A stretch of DNA of 64,000 bases, from assembly GCA_028564705.1 (NCBI GenBank), contig JAPXFQ010002701.1:1160001-1224000 (forward strand), in the 5' to 3' direction. Below the pieces are notes generated by a model. That model made no database searches, had not been told where the DNA came from, and saw nothing but the letters and a program-made list of their open reading frames with translations. Source of the stretch: Apricaphanius iberus. Its lineage: Eukaryota; Chordata; Actinopteri; Cyprinodontiformes; Aphaniidae. A program made the translations under genes and the position numbers. Positions within the stretch are counted from its first letter, which is position 1. Every line of letters begins with the position of its first letter. Positions 1-11,300 of the stretch are shown here, piece by piece.

Positions 1-614
1 GTGACAAGTATCCTATAATCTTTTGTGCAATAGGCTCTATAAGGTGATCCAACAGGCAGAATCTTTAAATCTGATCACATTTTTACAGTCAATGAATGCA
101 TTATACCTAAGTACTAACGGGTCGTGTTGAAAATCAGCTTTTACTGGGCAAAGAAGACTCAAAGTTAGATATTCTTGATATTGTGGACATATAGAATGCA
201 GATCTTCAAGTTTTGGAAACTAAATTTTTTTCTACTAAGTTTACAAATAGACAGCAGTTTAGTGATACTAACTTTGCTGATCATTCTGTGAGTGCTACTC
301 TCTAATATATGATGTTATATACATCTTAAAACAGGTGTGGGCAGTTACTTTTCCCCCAGGTTTGCATAGGTAACTATAATTGTTTTTAGGAAGATCATTG
401 ACTAACTCAGTTATTTCAAAAAGGATATCAGACAATAAACATGATATATAGTTTCAATTGACTACTTGTAACGGTGCATTCGCACCAAAGCTTCAGGAAC
501 GTACTGTACTCCCCTAGTTGGATGCTTGAACATTCGCACCTCGACTCTGGTCCAAAGCGAATTGGACACTCTTCAAAATATGCAATTTTGATGTGTGTCA
601 GGTCAAAACTAAAC
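1..614. other. AT-rich non-coding sequence
   Basis: I see no gene, conserved motif or recognisable repeat here. The short ORFs are not protein-like. Confidence 0.5.
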
Positions 615-965
615 AACCTGTGGGAGGACCCTGACTGGGACCATACCGTAGCAGTCCACTGGCCTCCTCTTCCTCCTTTCCTTCTTGGTGCTCCCGGCCT
701 TGGAAGGTTGGGAGCACCATCTCCGTCGAACCCTGCATGTGAGAGCTGGACTGCCGGTGGACTCTGGTCTCCAGGCTGACCGTGTTAGGTGTATGGCCTG
801 ACCTCTGGCGCAGGTGGACCTGCTCCAGTGGGGGATCAGGGAGCTACCGACCCAGTTGAGACCCAGTTGAGTGGTCGGCGGATGGATCCAAGGACCCGGA
901 CCCTCACCTACTTGAGGTTTGAGCTGTTGTCCTGAGTGGCTCCAAGCATCGCCAGCCAAGACAAC
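615..965. repeat. GC-rich dispersed-repeat-like insert
   Basis: This block is markedly more GC-rich than the AT-rich DNA on either side and starts and ends abruptly. Its composition and motifs (a short stem around GGTGCTCCC...GGGAGCACC, repeated CCCAGTTGAG) resemble GC-rich fragments of fish retroelements. I cannot assign a family. The two overlapping ORFs, one per strand, have no recognisable domain, so I do not call a gene. Confidence 0.35.
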
Positions 966-3207
966 ATATACTATGCTGAGCAGCTGTCCATCTGTTTGCA
1001 GTTAGTAAAAGTGTGTAATATGTATATACAGTGGGGAGAAGATTTATAGTGGAATAGTTATTTTTTATAACAACGGGATCGGATTTGTTGCGCCGTGCGT
1101 GGCGGAGCGGAGCGGAGCAGAGCGGAGCGGAGCGGAGCGCATGTAGTGGAATTTAGGTGTAAGACAACCATTGCAGTTGAAACATAAAGTTAGCATCTAT
1201 TGCAGAAAGAGTTCATTAAGCATACTAAAATGCTCATTGTCATGCACAGTGTGTATTTGGAAAATACAATCAAGGAATATTGTATTCCAAACAGTCTTTT
1301 TCTGAGACTTATTGTACATAATGATAATGCAATGACAAATTGTGTGGCCCTTACTTGGTGACACATTTTGTTAAGTTTCAAGACTGAGACCCTACATATT
1401 AATGAGCATTAGGTTGTAAAGGAGATCATAACCAGGTGGCTAAATTCCATATCTTGTGTCATCGCAGGTTAGTGTGAAGAACATAAAAAAGAACAAGGAA
1501 ACAACAAGAAGTTCTAATAACTTATAAAGTTCAATATCTAATAAAATCAATCTGAAGTTCTTTTGGGAAACCACTGAGGAGTGGACAATTTTATTTTTGG
1601 GGAGTGTAACTGTAAAATCCTTTGTAAAACAATACGGCATAATATGCAGTATTGTCATAAAAAGGTTTTTGAAATGTTTGATATCGGTGACATTATTATT
1701 GAATTAAAGTGTAACTTGGCTGTTAAATTGTTTATATCAAATTACATTTTAACAAGTTTAATTTTATTGTTTTCCCAATCTCTTTTATTTGTTATAGAAG
1801 AGAAATTTATGAGTCACTATTAAATCTCTGATATTAAAGTGCTTGCGCTGTTTCTATTTAAATCAGAAATGGGGCACAATCTCATGAGACATGAGACAAT
1901 ATTGGTGGACCTATAAGGATTCTGATACAGCTTCTCAAAGAGATAAACAGTTACCTTTACCTTTAAATAAAATGTGTGGTTCTTTTTGTTTTAAGGCAGT
2001 AGTGTCGTAATTTTTGTTGCAGAGCTGTGTCATATAGTCAGCTCTCTCTCCCTGACACACAAGCTGTGACATCACTTCCGTTCCTAAAATAAATAGCAAC
2101 AAATAGGGTGCTAAAGGTAATTGCTACAATAACAAGAATAAATGTTAACATAATAATAAATCAGAGCTTTTTCCTCTGCAATATTACATTCAAACAGCTT
2201 TTTTATTATTTAAAATACACTTTAAAAAGAAAGTCTATTTGGTTTACTTCTATCTCTCAGGAATGTGAACAATTTAGGGGTTGTAAATAATGAGATAGAA
2301 AATTTACCAAAAAATCTCTGATCAGTGCATCTCAAATTCTGACAACAAAATGCAAAGAACAGAAAAAAAATATCATGTGTTTAGAGATAAAAAAATGACT
2401 GAAATTGTGTACTGGAGAGTCTAACACGGTCCTTATTTCAGCAGTTGTTCTTGCCCATTCTAAATTCAATATTACTCCGTTTTGTACTGATGAAAATCAC
2501 TGGATGCAGCTGAGCAACAGGAGCAACATAAATAGAAAACCTGTGAAGTGTGAGACTGCATGGTGGCAGCATGGACATTTTCTCAGAAAATGCCCCCAGA
2601 TGATCTTTAACAGAAAATATCTTTCTCTCCCAAAGCTGCTTACAGATAAACATTCGAGTCCTTTTGTTCGTCCCCTATCAGGTTCAAATATTTTTTTAAA
2701 GAAAGAAAAAATTCTTCCTACGCTCATGAAATAGGGAAAAAACCCTGGAGTTAAAAAATGATAAATCTCAGGTGTTTTCTGTGTTATGCCTCACAGTCAG
2801 GTATGTTTACAGTGTGAAGACTGATGAGGTTGGACACTGGGGATTTGCGGAGCGAGAGACAGTTACATTAGTTTGATTTAACATGCAAAGAAAACACTTT
2901 AAAATCTGCTGTAGTAATAAGCAGCATTGTGTTGCACTGTGCTTGTTGCGGCCATGTATCTAATTCAAAGATGGTGTGTTTCCTTTAGCATATTCTACAG
3001 TTATGTCGGTTGAAAGTTAACATTTCTGGAAAGTATGGATCAGAATATTCCTAATATGGATTATTGTGATTTTTCCATGCAGTAAAAAATGATCCAGGTT
3101 CTTCACTGCAGCTAGATCAAAATTATAAAACCTTATTGGAGAAAATATGAAAGCCAACATTCATTAATGGACTAGAGCTGTGCTTTATTTTTTACTTCAG
3201 TTATGTA
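966..3207. other. AT-rich non-coding sequence
   Basis: I see no supported gene. A pentanucleotide array (1102-1139) is listed separately. An ORF at 2405-2734 has no domain I recognise and looks like chance. Confidence 0.45.
1102..1139. repeat. (GCGGA)n pentanucleotide array
   Basis: There are seven tandem GCGGA units, the fourth reading GCAGA, followed by a partial unit. They sit just after a GC-rich leader (TTGCGCCGTGCGTG). The array is a GC-rich island in AT-rich DNA. Confidence 0.85.
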
Positions 3208-4640
3208 CTGTGGGGTAAAAAGTATTGGGCAGCCACTGATTATGCAAGTTGTCCCAGTTACAAAGATGAGTGAGGTCTGCTATTATCATCACAGGTTCAC
3301 TTCAACTGTAAGAGACAGAATGTAGAAAAATCCAGGAAATCATATTGTATGATTTTTTTGAAAAATGTATCTGTAAAATGGTTCAGAAAATAAGTATTTG
3401 GTCAATAACAAAATTTCACCTCAATACCTTGTGAAAAGCCTGGGTTGGCATTGACAGAGGTCAAACGTTTCCTGTGAGTTTTCACCAGGTTTGTACACAC
3501 TGTAGCTGGTATTTAAGCCCATTCTTCCATGCAGATCTTCTCTAGAACTAGGATGTTTTGGAGCCGTTGCTGGGCAACACGGACTTTCAGCTCCATCCAG
3601 ATTCTCAATAAATTCTCTATTGGGGTTGTGGTTGAAATGTTTTTTACATAGCCACTCCTTCAATCTCAGGCACTGTGTTTGAGATCACTGCCATAATGGA
3701 AAATCCAACCACGGTTCATTTGACTGTTGGAAGGAGGTTTTTTATCAAGATACAGTCACCGTTCATCCATTCCTTATTACAGATCAGTCATCCTTTCCTG
3801 TTAGAAGAAAAGTAGCCACAAAGCATAATATTTCCACCCCTATGCTTCAACCATGGATATGATGATCTCAGGATGCAACTCAGTATTTGTCCCCCTCCAA
3901 ACACAGCGAAAAGCGTTTATACCGAAGAGTTCTAATTTGGTCTCATCTGACAAAATTGCATTCTCCCAATCCTCCTCTGGATCATTCAGATGGATCTCTG
4001 GTAAACTCTCTGGCAGCCTGGACATGTGCTGGCTTAAGCAGAGGGACCTTTCAATGACGAAGTAGTGCGTTACTAATAATAACCTTTGAGACTGTGGTTC
4101 CAGCTCTTTTCAGGTCATTGAAGAGTTCCCCTTCTGATGGGCCTGGACATGTGCCATGTTTAACCAAGGGGATCTTTCAAGTGCTGCAAGATTTTAATAT
4201 ATGACAATGTAGTGTGTTAATAATGGTTACTATTTTACTGTGTTCCTGGTCTCTTCAGGTCATTGATCAGTTCCCCCAGTTTTGTTCTGGAATGTTTAAT
4301 CACCGTACTCAAGATCATGAGTAGTCCACAAGGTAAGATCTTGCATAGAGCCACAGGTCGAGGGAGATTGTTAGAGATCTTGTATTTGTTCCATTTTATA
4401 ATAATTGCTCCTAAAATGTATTTCTTCTCACCATGATGCTTGACGAATAGAATAACTTCTTAAGGAAGAAGCGACAGAACTGTGAAGGCCAGAATACTTG
4501 ATTGTTTTTAGGTGTTAAATGCTTACTTTCTGCCCCATTAGAAAAATTAATTATTTAATCATACAATTTCTGGAGTTTTTAATTCTGTCTCTCACAGTTG
4601 AAGTGTACCTACAATTAAACCTGTCTAATTTATTGTAAGG
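3208..4640 (-). pseudogene. Degenerate Tc1-like transposon with broken minus-strand transposase
   Basis: The left end reads TACTGTGGGG followed by a sequence that matches, inverted, the right-end region near 4530-4640, as expected for terminal inverted repeats. The minus strand encodes broken Tc1/mariner transposase pieces. At 3840-4025 there is a stretch with the first catalytic Asp context (DWENAILSDETK, then ELFG and VWRGTNTELHP). At 3421-3663 there are C-terminal pieces ([10 protein letters not shown] ... FIENL). Frames are interrupted many times, so it cannot be functional. An internal duplication (about 3995-4115 copied at about 4125-4285) lies inside the former coding region. The right boundary is approximate. 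Tc1 transposases normally have about 340 residues and cut and paste DNA at TA dinucleotides. Confidence 0.8.
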
Positions 4641-7593
4641 TCAAGGGCCTTTTGTCTAGTAGACATCCACACTTTTGAGATTACATTGGGTTTTGACATT
4701 ATTGGGATGAATTTGTTGTGCAGCTAGATCATCAGTATTTTGTCTTTTCCCATGGTACATTTTCTTCCCACTTCAAATTTACCGTCAAAAACCTCACCAA
4801 AAGGTTAAACTTGTAGCTTTCACAGTTAGCCACCTCACCGCTCTGCATGGTTGTAAGCAATACAGCACCCTAAGTTCAATTTATAGGTCATGCACAAGAT
4901 TTCAAAGGAGAAAGGAAGCATCACTGCATTAAATAGACAGATAGCAAAAGCTCTAAGCTCTAAACCCAGCAAACATGGTAGCAAAGCAATGTCAAATATC
5001 TACAAAATCTTACACTTGAATAATGTTAGATAGACTCCAACTGTCAGGTTTTTTTTTCTTTTATGACATTTCAAAATGTATTTAGCTAAAAATAACTTAG
5101 TCCCTCCCGTGTCCACTAGATAATTTCTTTATGTTCCTCTGATCACTGTCTGGCTATCTTTCCAGGCACTCCAACATACTATTTCTATAGTTTCCTTATC
5201 TTCTTTTTGTGTTCATATCCTGTCTGCCCACATATCTTTTTTAAAATTTGATTCTGTGAATTTCATCTTCTTTCACGGTGTTCCCATGTTTACAGCAAAA
5301 GCTGCTGTCATATCAAGGTGCCTGCATCAGCCCCCTGTGAGGTATCTAGACGTGGTGTTCATTCCACGAAGCAACCTACGGATTTTACCCAGTTAGCCTG
5401 ACACTGCATATACTCTTATCATCTAAAAAAGTAATACTGTATATTGAAACTCTATGTAACTCCAAATGTCCATGTGTGCATTCTAGTACATATAAAGCAC
5501 TTCACATCAATCTTTGACATATATTTAAATGGGAAAATTAGGAAGTCAAGTCAAGGCATTTTTGCAACATCACTATTGGACACTCTGATTGAACTCAGGT
5601 CATCTATTTTTGTTCTTTCAGGGATTTTATTCGAGTCGTGTTCATAGTGTTAGCCAACATGTTCTGTAAAGCTAACCTTCTAAATCCAGAGCTAGTTTTA
5701 AAATCATTCCGTGCTAAATGTCCAATGTTATTATTTTCTAAGTCATCATCTAATCATGTAAAGCGGATTGAATTGCATTGCCACTGCAAATGTGCTATAC
5801 AAAAAAAAAAATGCCTTACCTTAAAACGCTGTCCAGAGTTTTTCAGGGAAACAGAGAGATTTTTGAATCCCACTCTCAAGCCTCTCCCAAAACATCCCTC
5901 CCCTCTCGTTCAGTCTAGCCCTACTTCAACTATTGGGCACGCACATCACTTGTGTTGACACAGTGGGTCAAAGAGTAAAGCAGCAAGTGCTATCAAGCAT
6001 CTCTGGGTTGTATTTTGTTATGGAAATTTCAGAGCTGAGTGACTTGAATTGACAGCTAATATTAGCAAGTGAGCTAGCTTACCGATCCAGGAGGAAAGTC
6101 ACTGTGCCATGGAAATGTTTTATGTGCGTCCATCTAGTGTAGGCTTCATCTAAAACTACTCTAGTTTCTGTTCTTCTGCAGTCACTTCCCTTCCTGAGAC
6201 AGAAAACGATAACTCCGGGGCTCTGAAGCAGCTGTTTGACTTGTTGAGTCCACCATTCTTCCCAGTGTGGGCCGAGCTGCGCCGAATATACAGTGGATCA
6301 TAGAGACTGTATCTGTCAACCCGCGGCCCCAGTAAGTCATGGTCAACTACTCTTAGTCACTGATTAATTTTTCTTTTTTTCTTAGGTAACTAACCATTAG
6401 TCCCTGAATAAGACTGGTAGGCGTTTTTGCCAGTAAGTACTGGTTAACTACCTATTAGTCCCTGGTTCATAACTCATTACCTCCTAAGTTGTTGCCTAGT
6501 AATGAAGCACAATTTGTATACCTTATTCTAAAGTATTACCCCTGGGCTTTTGTCACCTAAAGGTTGAATTAAATGTTGTATCACTTGAAAAAAAAGAGCT
6601 GCGAGAGATCGCCGTTTACAAAAGTCCAGACTGAGTGTGTTCACTATAATGTTCAGACCAAAAGTGAGTGAGTTCAGTTCAAGTTCGCAAAAAATATGAA
6701 CAAATTCATGAATGAGTATTCAATGAATTCGTTTAGGATCATAACTGATTCCTGACTGTATTTGTGAAGTTACCTCAAGTTATCGACTTACTATGCGGTG
6801 CCCTCGGACAGCTAACAGTTTTGCAAAAAAGCATGCAGAAAGCGATAAAAAGCCAAATCATTTATAACAGTGCTAAATTCAACAACCAGGAAAACACCCT
6901 TGCTTCTCAGATTGCGTCCCCCCAGTTGACTAAATTGAGCTTCAGTGAAGTACGCCACCAGCCAAATGATCAAGTCATATCAAACCAGAGACATGACATT
7001 AAGGTGTTAGCTGAGCACTTCTGCTAACTACTCTACATGAAAGTATCATCATCAAGAGGAAGATGTGAGTTTTTTGAAGAGTGTAACTAATGAGGATTAG
7101 GTAATACAAATAAAAATTCAGTGTACTATTATTATGCAGTTTAAGGTTAGTGCATTCTAAAGTGTATATGTGGTATTGATTTAAATTAGCTTTAATGTTG
7201 AATCGAACAGCCACTCTGTCTTAATAAAGCCTTAAAATTTCTTGAACTGCGGTCTGATAGAATTCATTTGCGACATCTTTAGGAAAACATGTTGAAGATT
7301 TTTAAATAACATGTAAATAAATGAATCAAGTAGACAAGCAGTCTATTAAAACTGAGAAATGTTTGTTGTCACTCTAAATTTGTAACGTATTCTTGAAGTT
7401 ATTCTAAGTTTTATTTGTAAAATATAAAAACTGATTGTTTATTGTTCTCATTTATCAAATTTAGAAGTGATGTCAGAATTATAAAATAATATATAAACAA
7501 CACAATTTATTTTCAAGGTAAAGGACCACATAAATAGTTGTTGCGGGCCTTATTTGGACCAAGGGCGTGGAGTTTGACACATGAGCCTTACTG
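4641..7593. other. Non-coding sequence with small repeat pieces
   Basis: I see no supported gene. At 5755-5815 there is a short segment resembling the 3' tail of fish non-LTR elements (AATTGCATTGCCACTGC ... GTGCTATACAAA). At about 6330-6480 three diverged copies of a unit around CAGTAAGT(CA/AC)TGGT...TTAGTCCCTG are arrayed in tandem. The rest is AT-rich and featureless to me. Confidence 0.4.
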
Positions 7594-7606
7594 TAATTTT
7601 CTAATC

Positions 7607-7967
7607 CATCCATCCATTTTCTTAACCGCTTAATCTTTTATGGGTCGCGGGGGTGCTGGTGCCTATCTCCAGCTGTCAACGGGCGAGAGGCGGGGTAAAC
7701 CCTGGACAGGTCGCCAGTCCATCACAGGGCAGGACAAACAGGACAAACAACCATGCACATACTCACACCTAAGGACAATTTACAGTGATCAATTAACCTG
7801 ACAGTCATGTTTTTGGAATGTGGGAGGAAGCCAGAGTACCTGGAGGGCACCACGCATGCACGGGAGAACATGCAAACTCCATGCAGAAAGACCCTGGGCC
7901 GGGATACGAACCCACAACCTTCTTGCTGCAAGGCAACAGTGCTAACCACTGCGCCACCGTGCAGCCC
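7607..7967 (-). mobile_element. tRNA-derived SINE, minus orientation, 13-bp TSDs
   Basis: Read on the minus strand, the element starts GGCTGCACGGTGGCGCAG. It contains a pol III A box (TGGCGCAGTGG) and a B box region (GGGTTCGTATCCC), then a unique body, then a 3' end running into (ATGG)n. It is flanked by perfect 13-bp direct repeats TAATTTTCTAATC at 7594-7606 and 7968-7980, the mark of LINE-driven retroposition. A same-family copy lies at 38607-38972. It encodes no protein; ORFs over it are chance. Confidence 0.9.
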
Positions 7968-7980
7968 TAATTTTCTAATC

Positions 7981-8689
7981 ATGTTTTATAATTTGTATTT
8001 TTTTGGAAATGCTGTATATAGATCTTAGCAAACAGAGCACTGGTATGTTTTAGGATATTTTATTTAGTAATTTATTATGAAGGATTTCTAAATGTAAGTC
8101 ATCGATAATATGAATACAATTAAAACCCAGAAGGGAAGTGCACATGTGTCTCTAAACTATTGAAAGAAATTGGCAAAACAACAAAAAGAAAAATTGCAGA
8201 CTAATACATCACAAAAAATTAATGTTACTGTTTCATGTGAAGTTGCGTTTAAAGCTACAATTTCGATTCAAGCCATATCTGTTCAATCAATGGGCCAACC
8301 ATGGACGTTCCTATTGCCGTACATATTTGTGCTTCAGTTGTAGCCAATTAATATTATTTTGAGGGATTTCAAAGAAAAACAGAATAATAAAGAGAGATAA
8401 TGGTAGAAAAGACTGACATGGTCAGTAAAATCATTTTAGGGAATGTATGAACATCTTTGCTTGCTTTAGGGGTTATGGATAATACATCAAATTCAATGTT
8501 TTTTCTATATTTTTATAGATGTATTCTCAATTCTGAACAGAAAGTAGTAGGAATATCTAATGTACACTGTATGTACAATTTAAGTAGCAGTGAAAATAAC
8601 AAATGCAATTGTTGTACAGTTTTCAATATCTCCAATCATGCACATTATACTCAGTGCATCAATATAAAAAGAACCAATTTTTTTGAAAT
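7981..8689. other. AT-rich non-coding sequence
   Basis: I see nothing beyond AT-rich sequence. Confidence 0.45.
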
Positions 8690-8938
8690 TACACGCTGAA
8701 CCCAGTTCACAAAGAAATGATACATGGTTTTCAAATTCATATCCCTGCTAAGGAAATGCATCTCCATAGGAGGACGCAGCAACCAAGCAAATCATTTTCG
8801 GTCTGCTTTACAGTAATACGCTACTCTGCGTTGGTCACACATAAAATCATAATGAAATAAACTACAGTTTTGGTTTTAACATAAAAAGTATTTTGAAAAT
8901 GTTCAAGTGGTATGAATAGTTTTCTGAGGCACTGTACA
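8690..8938. repeat. Tc1-like terminal-repeat fragment
   Basis: Segments such as AATGATACATGGTTTTCAAA, GCGTTGGTCACACATAAAAT and the end GTATGAATAGTTTTCTGAGGCACTGTA match the terminal-repeat layout of a common fish Tc1-like family (ending ...GGCACTGTA). The same family is represented at 10803, 29987, 51470, 54300 and 61356. No transposase survives here. Confidence 0.6.
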
Positions 8939-10802
8939 CAAATGAGTACTATAACAAAAGCAACAGTAAACCTGTTTGCACCCTATTCAAATTCAATGTT
9001 AGTTCTATTTTGCATTGTTCATTAGAAATCCGAAGCATCACTTTGTCATCTATATCACATGCATTCCCACCTCCCCCCGCTAATTCATTCCTGAGAATCT
9101 CCCTCTGAAATCTGTTTACTCCTCTGACACATGATAGAATGACCACAATAGACTCGCTGTTCGTCACCGAGAGAGAAGCAGAAGCGGACGATGGATGCCT
9201 TATACCTCAGAGACAGTTGTCTGGCCACCCTGCAGTCGCTGGGACTGACAGGGTTCGAAAGCCTGAAGATGGTGGTCGATGTTAGAACTTCTGAATTATA
9301 CACAAGGTCCTCTGGGACATGGCTCTAATATATCTCTGAGGAGGGAACAAGGCTTGCAGTTGCAGCATGGGCCTCTGCTCTGTCTGAGTTGTCTGGACTG
9401 AAGTCTAGTTTGCTTGAAACGTTTGAAAAGACACTTTGCTTAATTTTTGTTTATTTACCGAAACTTAAGCGACTTGTCTTTACCACATAGAATTTTACCC
9501 CACAAAATCGCACACAGAAGCGCGAGAAGGAAAAAATCTAAACTCAAACTCTTTAACCGGAACGTTTCTAGGTGCCCAGAACACGTTCCTTGCTTATGTT
9601 CGTCTTTGACTATTTTCAATTATTCGCAGAGCCACTATCCCCTTCTTTGATCTAGCCACAACATTGTTATCTTTCTCAGCTACTTATAATATGTTTACTC
9701 ATCCTGATGAATTCAATTACATCTTTTCAGAGGAAATTACCGTGGGGGTGGCTCAGCCTGTCAGAGGTCAGTACTAACTGTGAATACTAAAACTAGTCCC
9801 ACCCCCACCCCTACCCCACGCTCCAAACACATTACACAGCCTATTACCTGCTGCTTTCCGCACAGCACTCTACGACCCCACATATAAGCCTTTCCACTGC
9901 CTCAGATGAAATGCTTTCTAGATGGGATCTGGCATGGAGAAGACGGGGATGAGAGCCATAGCTGTCCCCAGGCCTAAACGTTTCAGAGAGCCATCCCCAC
10001 TGCAGCCGCAAAATCCGCCACTCCCGATTAGGGAGGCATATACACGGCCAGGCAGAGCGTAAAAGGTGGAGAAAGGAGGCTTTGCCTGGGGGAGGCTATT
10101 GCAGCTGACTTCTTTATTTTTATTTTTTCCTTGGTATTTTTTATTTATTTATCTCAATGACTGTTCAGATCAATATGGCACAAGGCCAAAGGCAGCACAG
10201 GCACAAAGGAAGCCTGCGATGTAGTGAGTTGACAAAGAGGTAGATGTCTCTTCTTCGAGTTTTGCGACAGGGGCACTCCTGACTTGACATAAATTAAATG
10301 TTGATGTCCCAACCCCAATTTAATGGGACACAGTTTCTGAATCTGTGACTGTTTCTGCCCCTGTCCCCTACTTTCCTTAGAGGGAGATTTGTGGAGCAAC
10401 TCCAAAAGTGCTCCCTCCCCATCCTGAGGAAATTATTCCCCTTTGCTGAGCAGGTTGACAACTTCATTGTGAACCTGTTCCATTAAATCTCTGAGGAGAT
10501 GATTGTGTTGAGACAAAAACAAGCTGTTGGAGGAAGTTCTCACATAATTATCTAGATGCAGAAACCCATTTCGGCTCTATCAAAACTGTCAGACTGATTA
10601 AACAAACCGGATGAGAAAAGCTATCAGGAAAAGAGCCTCTCACTGTTCTCCCTCTGAAAGGTTTGCTATTTATAACTGTTTTCCTTTTTTTAAGTATGGC
10701 AGTAAAAATAGCATCTTATTTACATGAAAAAATACAACAGAAAATCTTGCATGTTCTAAAAACAATTTTATCTGTGCAAAACATGTGGTTCATGCTAAAT
10801 AT
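8939..10802. other. Non-coding sequence, moderately complex
   Basis: I see no supported gene. About 9720-10110 is less AT-rich and of higher complexity than its surroundings, including a C-rich run (CCCACCCCCACCCCTACCCC). It could hold regulatory sequence, but nothing specific identifies it. Confidence 0.35.
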
Positions 10803-11300
10803 TTTTCTATAGGGTTTGTAAAAGTATGTATGCCCCTGAACTTTTTCACAGTTTATGTTATGTGTTTTATTTTTTTTTTGATAGAAGAGCACAAGGCAGT
10901 GCAGGTTTGTGAAAGGATAGGAAAAGCAGACATGGTTTACTTTTAGTTTAACGAAAATAAATCTCAAAAGTGTGGCATGCATTTGCATTCAGTCCTCCTT
11001 ACACGATACTTTGTGTACCCACCTTTAGCTGCAGTTCCAACTGCAAGTCTTCTGGGATTTGTTTCTTCGTTAAGATCTTTGCGAACTTGCTACAGCTCAG
11101 TTAGTTTTGACGAAGGGCGTCTATGAACAGCAATTTAAAAGCCTTGTCACAAATTCACAATTTAATTTGGGTTTTAACTTAGATGGAGCTGTTCTAGCAC
11201 AGAAATATGCAAATCAGAACCATTGCATTATAGCTCTGCATGTATCTTCAGAGTCATCGTCTTGCTGCAAACACGCTTTTTTTTTCTTAACTGACCTAAA
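10803..11300 (-). pseudogene. Tc1-like relic (terminal repeat plus transposase 3' end)
   Basis: 10803-10990 resembles the terminal repeat of a fish Tc1-like family (GTATGCCCCTGAACTTTTTC ... AAAGTGTGGC ATGCATTTG). It runs directly into a degraded antisense copy of the transposase C-terminal region. Recognisable antisense pieces include CTGCAAGTCTTCTGGG, the stretch near GGGCGTCTATGAACAGCAATTT and AGAGTCATCGTCTTGCTGCAA. No frame stays open, and the 5' half of the transposase is gone. Confidence 0.7.

Noticed and set aside
2405..2734. 109-codon plus-strand ORF
   Set aside because: No domain recognised; an overlapping opposite-strand ORF of similar length makes chance likely.
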